13,581 nt of DNA from Fidelibacterota bacterium (GTDB lineage: Bacteria; Fidelibacterota; Marinisomatia; SCGC-AAA003-L08; D37C17), in NCBI GenBank assembly GCA_018671635.1, contig JABHHG010000114.1:1-13581 (forward strand), in the 5' to 3' direction. A model generated the notes under the pieces. The model ran no database searches. It was given only the letters and a program-made list of their open reading frames with translations, and was not told the DNA's origin. The translations under genes and the position numbers were made by a program. Shown in pieces: positions 8,167 through 13,581 of the stretch (position 1 is its first letter; the number at the start of each line of letters is the position of its first letter).

Positions 8167-8691
8167 CTACAAATACAGCATCCCATAAATCATCACACCT
8201 GTTATGGACACATACATCCATACAGGGTAGGCAAATTTAACAATTTTTCGATGTTTTGCAATTTGATTATTCCACCCACGATAGAGGGCAATAAGGGCCA
8301 AGGGCATAACAATAATTGCCAACACAATATGGCTCAGTAGAATGGTGTAGTATAAAGTGGTCCACTCCCCCACATATAATTTGGGGCCTGCTTTAAACCA
8401 GTGGTAAATCACATAGCTAATCAAAAATAATGCAGAGGTTCCAAATGCAGTAAGCATGGTCTTTTTATGTGCATCTATCTTCTTTTGCTTGATGAAAACT
8501 ACGGCTAAAATTAACAACAATGTGGTGATGCTGTTTAGACTGGCGTTTACCAATGGTAATCCTGAAACATCCAGCGACCCTGCTAAACCTTCAGGTCGAG
8601 GGCCTAAAATTAAGAATGCCACCGCCAGTGATATTGCGGAGGATACAATGTAAATAATACGTAACCAAAATGAGTCGATCATGTTAGACAT
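8167..8691 (-). CDS. DUF420 membrane protein, CtaM/YozB-like oxidase assembly factor
   Basis: A 174-residue integral membrane protein with about five hydrophobic segments (roughly 10-30, 47-67, 82-98, 112-137, 152-173). Four histidines, H75, H97, H121 and H147, sit at segment ends as in the DUF420 family, which includes Firmicutes CtaM/YozB. Those proteins are known to be needed for assembly of functional aa3-type oxidases and are linked to the CtaA heme A step. Here the gene is the last of ctaA-ctaB-DUF420, 39 nt after ctaB, which supports a role in heme A delivery or oxidase maturation. The start at 8691 is backed by an AAAGGA site 6 nt upstream; a second in-frame ATG three codons later is less well placed. 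The family assignment is by pattern and context, and a precise biochemical activity is not known to me. Confidence 0.82.
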   Translation of the reverse strand: MSNMIDSFWLRIIYIVSSAISLAVAFLILGPRPEGLAGSLDVSGLPLVNASLNSITTLLLILAVVFIKQKKIDAHKKTMLTAFGTSALFLISYVIYHWFKAGPKLYVGEWTTLYYTILLSHIVLAIIVMPLALIALYRGWNNQIAKHRKIVKFAYPVWMYVSITGVMIYGMLYL

Positions 8692-8697
8692 AAGATA

Positions 8698-8703
8698 TCC
8701 TTT
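8698..8703 (-). promoter_or_regulatory. Ribosome binding site of the DUF420 gene
   Basis: On the minus strand AAAGGA sits 6 nt before the ATG at 8691. This selects that start over the in-frame ATG three codons downstream. Confidence 0.7.
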
Positions 8704-8730
8704 CGAGATATGAGTTGTTGTTCTATTTCC

Positions 8731-9603
8731 TTACTGATCAAAAAGTATGAGTAATAGTAATAATGGGAGGTAAATAATGGAGGCGAATAATAGCATGCGC
8801 GCATTGGCATTGTTCTGCTTATAAATTACATTTACACCCACGGCTAAGAGGCCAATCCCCAAAACGGCAGCACCTACCGCATAGATAATGCCGGCAACCT
8901 TTAATGTGTAAAGACCAATACTGGTACCAATGAGGGCAATGGTAAAAAAGAGAATATGATAATTGGTTCGGCTGGAGTTTGGGTATTCACCCGGCATCAT
9001 TTTGAATCCCCCATCTTTATAGTCTTTAGCATAGAGTATGGCTATGGCCATGAAATGGGGAATCTGCCAGAAAAACAGGATGCCAAATAGTATCCATGCA
9101 GGGGCAGTTAAATTACCGGTAGATGCTGCCCATCCCCCTAATGGCGGTAAGGCACCTGGGATAGAACCAATAACCGTATTCCAGGTGCTGAGTCGTTTAC
9201 TGGGCGTATAGACAAATAAATAGAGTATAATGGTAAGGAGTGAGAGTCCACCCGTCAATGTATTGGTAAATTGAAACAGATAGACAGAGCCCACAATTGA
9301 GAGTATTACCCCAAAATTAAGAGCATGGCGCCAATCAATTCGCCCCGATGGAATAGGTCGGTTCTTGGTACGATTCATTTTGGCATCATGATCTTTTTCT
9401 ATTACTTGATTTAGTACGGCGGCTCCACTGGCTGTCAAGAATGTACCCACCATTAGGTGAACAAACAGTAAGACTTGTTCAATGGTAAAGAAATATTGGT
9501 CCATACTGCGTAGCCCCAGATAGAATCCCAAATATGAGGTAACCAATACCAACATGGTGATACGTGGTTTCATCATTTGTGTATAATCTGAATACTTAGA
9601 CAT
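8731..9603 (-). CDS. ctaB: Protoheme IX farnesyltransferase (heme O synthase)
   Basis: UbiA-family membrane prenyltransferase that adds a farnesyl group to heme B to form heme O. With the ATG at 9603 it has 290 residues, the normal length, and several hydrophobic helices. The first Asp-rich motif is at 65-83 (N65, D71, D73, then MNRTKNRPIP), followed by SGR. VYTPSKRLSTWNTVIGS (131-147), GALPPLGGWAA, and the second Asp-rich loop YAKDYKDGGFKMMP (191-204) are all canonical. An in-frame ATG at 9630 would add nine residues, but an AAGGAG at 9608-9613 sits 4 nt before 9603 and the 9603 start gives the recurrent 8-nt overlap (ATGTCTAA) with the ctaA stop. Also called cyoE; the coupling to ctaA supports ctaB. 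Confidence 0.96.
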   Translation of the reverse strand: MSKYSDYTQMMKPRITMLVLVTSYLGFYLGLRSMDQYFFTIEQVLLFVHLMVGTFLTASGAAVLNQVIEKDHDAKMNRTKNRPIPSGRIDWRHALNFGVILSIVGSVYLFQFTNTLTGGLSLLTIILYLFVYTPSKRLSTWNTVIGSIPGALPPLGGWAASTGNLTAPAWILFGILFFWQIPHFMAIAILYAKDYKDGGFKMMPGEYPNSSRTNYHILFFTIALIGTSIGLYTLKVAGIIYAVGAAVLGIGLLAVGVNVIYKQNNANARMLLFASIIYLPLLLLLILFDQ

Positions 9604-10666
9604 TCTTCTCCTTCTGTGCATGTTCAACACATATAACCATTGCCATAATCACACCAATACTCAAAGATGCACCCCACATATGCAATAATCGAAATGAGGG
9701 TGAAAATTCACCAAATACCATGAGCTCACCCATCCCCACTTGAAAAATAAACAGACCCAATAGGCATTTCATTAATACAATAACGGATGTTGATGGTGTG
9801 CTGTGCATCAGGATTTTATTCCATAATACTGCGGTGAGTGATACTAAAAGGATTCCCACGCCGGTATGAATATATTTGAATGTACCCAAAGTGGTCATTA
9901 AAAAATCAACATTGTGATCGGGGAATGCAATAAGTAAATTCTCTAATCCCTCTCGCATATGGGTACCCAATAAAATTTCAATAACGGTTACGCCCCAGAG
10001 AATTTTTAAATATATAGGAATTTTATGATGATAGGATGCAACTGAAGATGGACCAGAATTGAGTTTTACGGTGAGCATGGCATAAATGAGTAGGCTTACA
10101 ATTATCAATGCAAATAACATATGTAGGGTAATCACCATTGGGGCGAGATGTGAATCCACAACTTTAGCGCCTAACCACCCCTCAAAACCGGTAAGGAGAA
10201 ATGCGCCCACGGTAACCCCTGCCATTCGGGGAAATTGCTTCCGCACCATCAATGCCAATATCATAGCTATAGTAATGACCAATCCTGTAGTGACTCCAAA
10301 TAGACGGTTGAAGTATTCTATCCATATGTGGGTCACATTGAATGTGGCATAGTTATGCTTTTCGTAGGGATGCCAATTCTCTGCACCAAAAGATTCTAAT
10401 GTGGTAAAATTAAAATCGGATACCCATAATGTGTCATTATGGAGTATCATATCTTCCACTTCAATTTCTGTTTGAGGATGCCAGCTAATTTGCGCTATGA
10501 CTGTGGGTGGAATCAGCTTTCCAAAGCAGGTGGGCCAATCAGGACAACCCATTCCAGACCCAGATACACGAACCAAACCACCCACAAATATAAGTGAATA
10601 AGTAAATATGAGGGATGCCACAAGCCATCGGTATAGTGATTGATTATCTTTTTTCGGGGAATTCAT
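9596..10666 (-). CDS. ctaA: Heme A synthase (COX15/CtaA family)
   Basis: Oxidises the C8 methyl of heme O to a formyl group, giving heme A for aa3-type oxidases. It has 356 residues and about eight membrane segments in two homologous halves. After the first helix comes GGLVRVSGSGMGCPDWPTC (29-47) with C41/C47, a probable extracytoplasmic cysteine pair. A long loop (48-110) precedes THIWIEYFNRL (112-122) with H113 and E117. H182 (VITLHM), H267 (KYIHTGVG) and H329 (RLLHMWG) match the other expected heme-ligand histidines. At the EYxHR position of the Bacillus and mitochondrial enzymes this protein has N120 instead of His; I recall similar HTWxEYxNR in Bacteroidota. No clear Shine-Dalgarno is visible, and a 12-nt inverted repeat lies 3 nt before the ATG. 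First gene of the cta operon. Confidence 0.95.
   Translation of the reverse strand: MNSPKKDNQSLYRWLVASLIFTYSLIFVGGLVRVSGSGMGCPDWPTCFGKLIPPTVIAQISWHPQTEIEVEDMILHNDTLWVSDFNFTTLESFGAENWHPYEKHNYATFNVTHIWIEYFNRLFGVTTGLVITIAMILALMVRKQFPRMAGVTVGAFLLTGFEGWLGAKVVDSHLAPMVITLHMLFALIIVSLLIYAMLTVKLNSGPSSVASYHHKIPIYLKILWGVTVIEILLGTHMREGLENLLIAFPDHNVDFLMTTLGTFKYIHTGVGILLVSLTAVLWNKILMHSTPSTSVIVLMKCLLGLFIFQVGMGELMVFGEFSPSFRLLHMWGASLSIGVIMAMVICVEHAQKEKNV
9608..9613 (-). promoter_or_regulatory. Ribosome binding site of ctaB, AAGGAG
   Basis: On the minus strand AAGGAG lies 4 nt before ATG 9603 and within the 3' end of ctaA. It is the strongest Shine-Dalgarno in the window and decides the ctaB start against the ATG at 9630. 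Confidence 0.75.
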
Positions 10667-10669
10667 CTA

Positions 10670-10681
10670 GGTAAAATTACC
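10670..10681. promoter_or_regulatory. 12-nt inverted repeat next to the ctaA start
   Basis: GGTAA-AA-TTACC has perfect 5-bp arms and ends 3 nt before the ctaA ATG, where the Shine-Dalgarno would be expected. It could be an operator half or a small leader hairpin. There is no independent support. Confidence 0.25.
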
Positions 10682-10765
10682 GGATTTGCATTACTGAGTA
10701 CAATGGGTATTTACATTTCATATTGGTTTCAAGGTATATAGATTAAGTTATATATTTAATTTCAA

Positions 10766-10782
10766 TATATCACATTGATATA
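10766..10782. promoter_or_regulatory. Candidate operator: inverted repeat TATATCA-CAT-TGATATA
   Basis: Two perfect 7-bp arms are separated by 3 nt in the middle of the divergent intergenic region, about 100 nt from the ctaA start and 118 nt from the small gene's ATG. The symmetry and location fit a dimeric regulator site. The motif does not match the FNR, Fur or Rex consensus that I know, so no regulator is named. Confidence 0.4.
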
Positions 10783-10803
10783 CTTATTGCATATTTCTTA
10801 ATT

Positions 10804-10819
10804 CTATTAATCTATTAAT
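10804..10819. repeat. Tandem direct repeat of CTATTAAT
   Basis: Two exact adjacent copies of the 8-mer CTATTAAT, preceded by another TTAAT at 10798-10802. It could be paired activator sites or simple low-complexity AT sequence. Confidence 0.35.
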
Positions 10820-10888
10820 TTTATTGAACTTAGATAAAAAAACTAGCTGAATGGCATCTATTTTACATCATATATGGAAACATAAACT

Positions 10889-10893
10889 AGGAG
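10889..10893 (+). promoter_or_regulatory. Ribosome binding site AGGAG of the interrupted small gene
   Basis: AGGAG is 6 nt upstream of ATG 10900. It shows that the interrupted frame was built as a translated gene and decides its start. Confidence 0.6.
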
Positions 10894-10899
10894 AATACA

Positions 10900-11088
10900 A
10901 TGAAGTAATTATTACTCATATTATCAATACTATGTTTATCAATAGCATTTTCTGAAGAAAATATAACAGATGAAGAAAAATTGGATGCTCACGGTTGGAA
11001 CATCAGCAATACTGCCGAATCTATTGAATTAAAACAAGCCAATCTATCTCGAAAAATTAAAGACTTGGATTTACGTCGAAATGACTAA
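10900..11088 (+). pseudogene. Small putative secreted peptide gene interrupted by TAA at codon 3
   Basis: Reading from ATG 10900 gives Met-Lys-stop (TAA at 10906-10908), after which the same frame stays open for 59 codons to TAA at 11086-11088. If the TAA is ignored or read as Lys (AAA, a one-base change) the product is 62 residues. It would have a textbook signal peptide: MK, the stop, then hydrophobic LLLILSILCLSIAFS. A short, strongly charged tail of about 44 residues follows (EENITDEEKLDAHGW near its start, KIKDLDLRRND at the end). An AGGAG at 10889-10893 with a 6-nt spacer marks the ATG as a genuine initiation site. I do not recognise the peptide. It may be a recent nonsense pseudogene, a strain variant or a base-call error. 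Its stop overlaps the convergent aacS stop (CTAA, 11085-11088). Confidence 0.6.
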
Positions 11089-13025
11089 AATCTAAGATTG
11101 CTGAAATAATCCAGCGATTCAGGATTTGCAAGTGCATCGCGGTTCCCCACATCTTTCCCATGGATTAACTTCTTCACAGCGACCTCCACCTTTTTACCAT
11201 TGATAGTATAAGGAATATCTGGGGCAATAATAATTTTTGAGGGCACATGACGGGGGCTACATCCTACTCTTACTTTTGATTTAATTTCAGTAGTGAGTGT
11301 ATCATCAAGTTGAGTATTATTTTCTAATTTAACAAAAAGTACCACTTCCTCATCATCACCGGTAGAATATCCCACAATCACTGAATCTAAAATTCCGTTA
11401 ATTGCTTCAACCACTTGGTAAATTTCTGCAGTGCCAATCCGCACTCCACCGGGATTCAATGTAGCATCTGATCTACCGAAAATCTGTACACCACCATGCG
11501 AATTGATTAGAATATAATCGCCATGACACCATCTATTTTTGTACACATCAAAGTAGGCATTGTGGTATTTTTCGCCTTTACTATCATTCCAAAAGTAAAC
11601 GGGCATAGATGGAAAGGCTTGAGTGCAAACCAATTCACCTTCTTTACCCATTTTAGGATTTCCATTGGTATCATATGATTCCACTTTCATGCCCAACCCC
11701 CTACATTGAAGCTCACCTCGATTTACAGGCAATGTGGGATTCCCCAAGGCAAAACAGGACACAATATCGGTCCCACCTGAGATTGAGCTTAATTGTACAT
11801 CCTGCTTCCATTCACGATAAACATATTCAAAAGACTCATCGCTCAATGGTGAGCCTGTAGAAAGAATTGCCCGCAAATGAGGGAAATCTGAGATTTGAGA
11901 TGGCTTTATACCTTCAGCCTCTAATGACGCAATAAACTTTGCGGACGTCCCAAATACGTTAATTTTCGCATCATTCGCTATTTTTAGTAACGCATCAGGG
12001 CTGGGAAAAAATGGATTCCCCTCATAAAGTACTACCGTAGCTCCCACAGCCAAACTGGAAACTAACCAATTCCACATCATCCACCCACAAGTAGTAAAAT
12101 AGAATATGGAATCATCTCGCCGTAAATCAGTATGAAGAATAAGCTCTTTCAAATGCTGAATGAGTGTACCGCCTGCTGAATGAACAATACTTTTAGGTTT
12201 CCCAGTAGTGCCCGACGAATACATAATATATAAAGGATGGTCAAAAGGCAACTGTTCAAATTCCAATAAAGTCTGGGTTGGTACTGAAAAATCATTCCAC
12301 CATATAGCATTTGGGATGTGACCGATTTCGCCCTCATTGATATATTTTACAACCACCACTTTTTCAACACTGGGTAAATCTGAAAGTATACCATTTAGTT
12401 TATCCAATGAATCGAATGATTTACCCTTAAAATAATACCCATCCGCAGCGATGACCACTTTGGGCTCAATTTGCGAGAATCTGTCCAGTACCCCTTTTAT
12501 GCCAAAATCTGGCGAGGATGATGACCATATGCCTCCAAAGCTGGATGTGGCCAGCATGGCAATGATAGCCTCAGGCATATTGGGGATAAATCCTGCCACT
12601 CGATCGCCCTTTTTCACACCCATATTTTTTAATGCGGTGGCAAATTTTTCTACTTCAATGTAAAGCTGGGAATAGGTAAGCTCTCGGTAAACTTGATTCT
12701 CACCATAAAATTTAATAGCGATACTATCATCTCTATATTTTAGAAGATTCTCAGCAAAATTTAGTTTTGCCCCAGAGAACCATGTTGCCCCTGGCATTTT
12801 GGTTATATCATCACAAATCTGTGTATATGGACTGGATGTAATAACATTACTGAATTTCCAAATAGATTCCCAAAAGTTTTCAGCGTGAGATATGCTCCAA
12901 TCATAAAGTTCTGAGTAATCATTTAAATATAGCTGGAATTCTTTATTTACAAATTCCCTAAAAATAGACATTTTGGAATTGCCAATCTGCTCATGTGAGG
13001 GTTGCCAAAGTAATGGATTAGGCAT
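11085..13025 (-). CDS. aacS: Acetoacetyl-CoA synthetase (acetoacetate-CoA ligase)
   Basis: Adenylate-forming ligase that activates acetoacetate with ATP and CoA, giving acetoacetyl-CoA, AMP and PPi. With the ATG at 13025 it has 646 residues, matching the roughly 650 of the family, and begins MPNPLLWQPSHEQI, which is the usual AacS N-terminus. The P-loop YSSGTTGKPKSIVH is near residues 268-281. SISGGTDIVSCF and the WCHGDY...GRSDATLNPGGVRIG region form the adenylation core, and INGKK near residue 610 holds the C-terminal catalytic lysine. ATGs at 13073 and 13043 are in frame but would add unconserved residues inside the upstream gene. The 13025 start has a GGAAA about 7-11 nt upstream and overlaps the flavin reductase stop by 8 nt (ATGCCTAA). 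Acetyl- or propionyl-CoA synthetase is less likely given the N-terminus and length. The substrate assignment is by similarity of the whole protein. Confidence 0.9.
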   Translation of the reverse strand: MPNPLLWQPSHEQIGNSKMSIFREFVNKEFQLYLNDYSELYDWSISHAENFWESIWKFSNVITSSPYTQICDDITKMPGATWFSGAKLNFAENLLKYRDDSIAIKFYGENQVYRELTYSQLYIEVEKFATALKNMGVKKGDRVAGFIPNMPEAIIAMLATSSFGGIWSSSSPDFGIKGVLDRFSQIEPKVVIAADGYYFKGKSFDSLDKLNGILSDLPSVEKVVVVKYINEGEIGHIPNAIWWNDFSVPTQTLLEFEQLPFDHPLYIMYSSGTTGKPKSIVHSAGGTLIQHLKELILHTDLRRDDSIFYFTTCGWMMWNWLVSSLAVGATVVLYEGNPFFPSPDALLKIANDAKINVFGTSAKFIASLEAEGIKPSQISDFPHLRAILSTGSPLSDESFEYVYREWKQDVQLSSISGGTDIVSCFALGNPTLPVNRGELQCRGLGMKVESYDTNGNPKMGKEGELVCTQAFPSMPVYFWNDSKGEKYHNAYFDVYKNRWCHGDYILINSHGGVQIFGRSDATLNPGGVRIGTAEIYQVVEAINGILDSVIVGYSTGDDEEVVLFVKLENNTQLDDTLTTEIKSKVRVGCSPRHVPSKIIIAPDIPYTINGKKVEVAVKKLIHGKDVGNRDALANPESLDYFSNLRF

Positions 13026-13581
13026 GTCTTTTTTCCAATTCATGGATAACCTGCCAGGCAGATTCCGTATCATTTATTTCTAAAGCAGATTTCATTTTTT
13101 GCGTTAAATCAGCATTATCCATTTTACCAAAATCAGCTTCTACTACAGCGGGGATTTCTATGCAACTAGCCAAGCGAGATAATTCGCTTCCTGTGAGAGA
13201 ATCACTTTTCAATAAAAATTGGGGAAGGTTATCGAATCCAATACCATTCCCTGCTGTACGTTTCAGTTCAAATAATCCATCATTGGCACGCGAGTACCAA
13301 CTAAAGCCCAGTCGACTTACCGCATCTAATTTTTTAGGGTCAATGCGATTATCTGAATATGTATCTTCGCATACATGAAACATAACTACTTCACCTAAAA
13401 TCAAATTACCACCTGCTGGCAATCCCCCCATTTCGATGATATCCCACAATTTGCACTCCATGATAAATGGTGATTCGTGAACATGTGGTGGCTTAACAAT
13501 TTGACTCTCTCTTTTGGTGAGTCCAGACTTTACAAATTCATCCACATCTCGATCATATGTTGATGAAGCCATTGTCATTTG
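13018..13581 (-). CDS. Flavin reductase-family protein (FMN-binding split barrel), 5' end outside window
   Basis: The frame is open to the last base of the window, with 187 residues visible. I recall related Bacteroidota proteins of about 290 residues, so about 100 N-terminal residues including most of the flavin-binding barrel are missing. The ATG at 13578 is most likely internal, because QMTMASSTYDRDVDEFVKSG aligns with the middle of the family. Visible signatures are KPPHVHESPFIMECKL, GGNLILGEVVMFH, IDPKKLDAVSRLGFSWYSRA and the GIGFDNLP segment, followed by a charged C-terminal tail. Family members are described as flavin reductases or flavin-binding partners, and the true substrate is unknown. 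It is coupled to aacS by an 8-nt overlap, so both are probably one operon that continues beyond the right edge. Confidence 0.85.
   Translation of the reverse strand, partial: QMTMASSTYDRDVDEFVKSGLTKRESQIVKPPHVHESPFIMECKLWDIIEMGGLPAGGNLILGEVVMFHVCEDTYSDNRIDPKKLDAVSRLGFSWYSRANDGLFELKRTAGNGIGFDNLPQFLLKSDSLTGSELSRLASCIEIPAVVEADFGKMDNADLTQKMKSALEINDTESAWQVIHELEKRHA

Larger units (their letters stand above)
10667..10899. promoter_or_regulatory. Divergent AT-rich intergenic region between ctaA and the small secreted-peptide gene
   Basis: These 233 nt must contain the ctaA promoter (minus strand) and that of the small gene (plus strand). The sequence is very AT-rich with several TTGA-type hexamers, for example TTGATA at 10775-10780 and TTGAAC near 10824, but no pair of promoter boxes stands out. 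It contains a 17-bp inverted repeat (10766-10782) and a tandem CTATTAAT repeat (10804-10819). No RNA gene is recognisable. Confidence 0.5.

Noticed and set aside
9604..9630. Longer ctaB start at ATG 9630
   Set aside because: No Shine-Dalgarno precedes it that I can see, while ATG 9603 has AAGGAG and the standard N-terminus.
10086..10352. 88-residue plus-strand open frame inside ctaA
   Set aside because: Antisense to a strongly conserved membrane protein; composition reflects the hydrophobic codons of ctaA read backwards.
10667..10899. Riboswitch or small RNA in the intergenic region
   Set aside because: I see only AT-rich short repeats and no stable GC-containing stems or known aptamer core.
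13026..13073. Longer aacS start at 13073 or 13043
   Set aside because: AacS proteins begin close to the PLLWxPS motif; the extra residues are only the flavin reductase 3' end read in another frame.
1..13581. CRISPR array, tRNA, rRNA, transposase or phage genes
   Set aside because: No spaced repeats, cloverleaf-like stretches or mobile-element proteins were visible on either strand.

Overview
The window is an AT-rich bacterial chromosome segment made almost entirely of tetrapyrrole and heme metabolism genes, with the edge of an acyl-CoA/flavin-dependent locus on the right. No phage, transposase, CRISPR array, tRNA or rRNA is visible. The protein types suggest a member of the FCB group (Bacteroidota or a relative such as Marinimicrobia). 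The clues are the CtaA with a long first extracytoplasmic loop and a GCPDWPxCFG motif, the ferrochelatase with an internal four-cysteine segment, and the gene order. This placement rests on recalled family features, not a search. Oxygen-dependent HemF, a HemY-type protoporphyrinogen oxidase and heme A synthesis point to an aerobic, oxidase-respiring organism.

Positions 1-8116 (+ strand) hold one tight operon: hemC (5' end cut by the window), hemD, hemE, hemF, hemH, hemG (HemY type), hemB, hemL. The first six genes overlap or are 1 nt apart; hemB and hemL follow after short gaps of 14 and 20 nt. Together they cover glutamate-1-semialdehyde to protoheme. Only glutamyl-tRNA reductase (hemA) is missing, and it may lie just upstream of the left edge.

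Positions 8167-10666 (- strand, convergent with the hem operon) hold ctaA, ctaB and a DUF420/CtaM-like gene. These convert heme B to heme O and heme A and probably help load it into an aa3-type oxidase. The two operons together would take the pathway from glutamate-1-semialdehyde to heme A.

Positions 10667-11084 are a 418-nt stretch between ctaA and the next complete gene. It holds an AT-rich divergent regulatory region with a 17-bp inverted repeat. It also holds a small gene for a putative secreted peptide (10900-11088, +) with a good ribosome binding site, interrupted by an in-frame TAA at codon 3. Positions 11085-13581 (- strand) hold acetoacetyl-CoA synthetase (aacS) and the 3' part of a flavin reductase-family gene that runs off the right edge. 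This pair may be the end of an aromatic amino-acid degradation operon that produces acetoacetate.

The most notable observations are four independent gene junctions with the same 8-nt stop/start overlap (ATGNNTAA), the nonsense-interrupted secreted peptide gene, a short palindromic element that seems to supply the last codons and stop of hemG, the four-cysteine segment in HemH and an altered heme-ligand position in CtaA. I see no clearly new multi-gene system.
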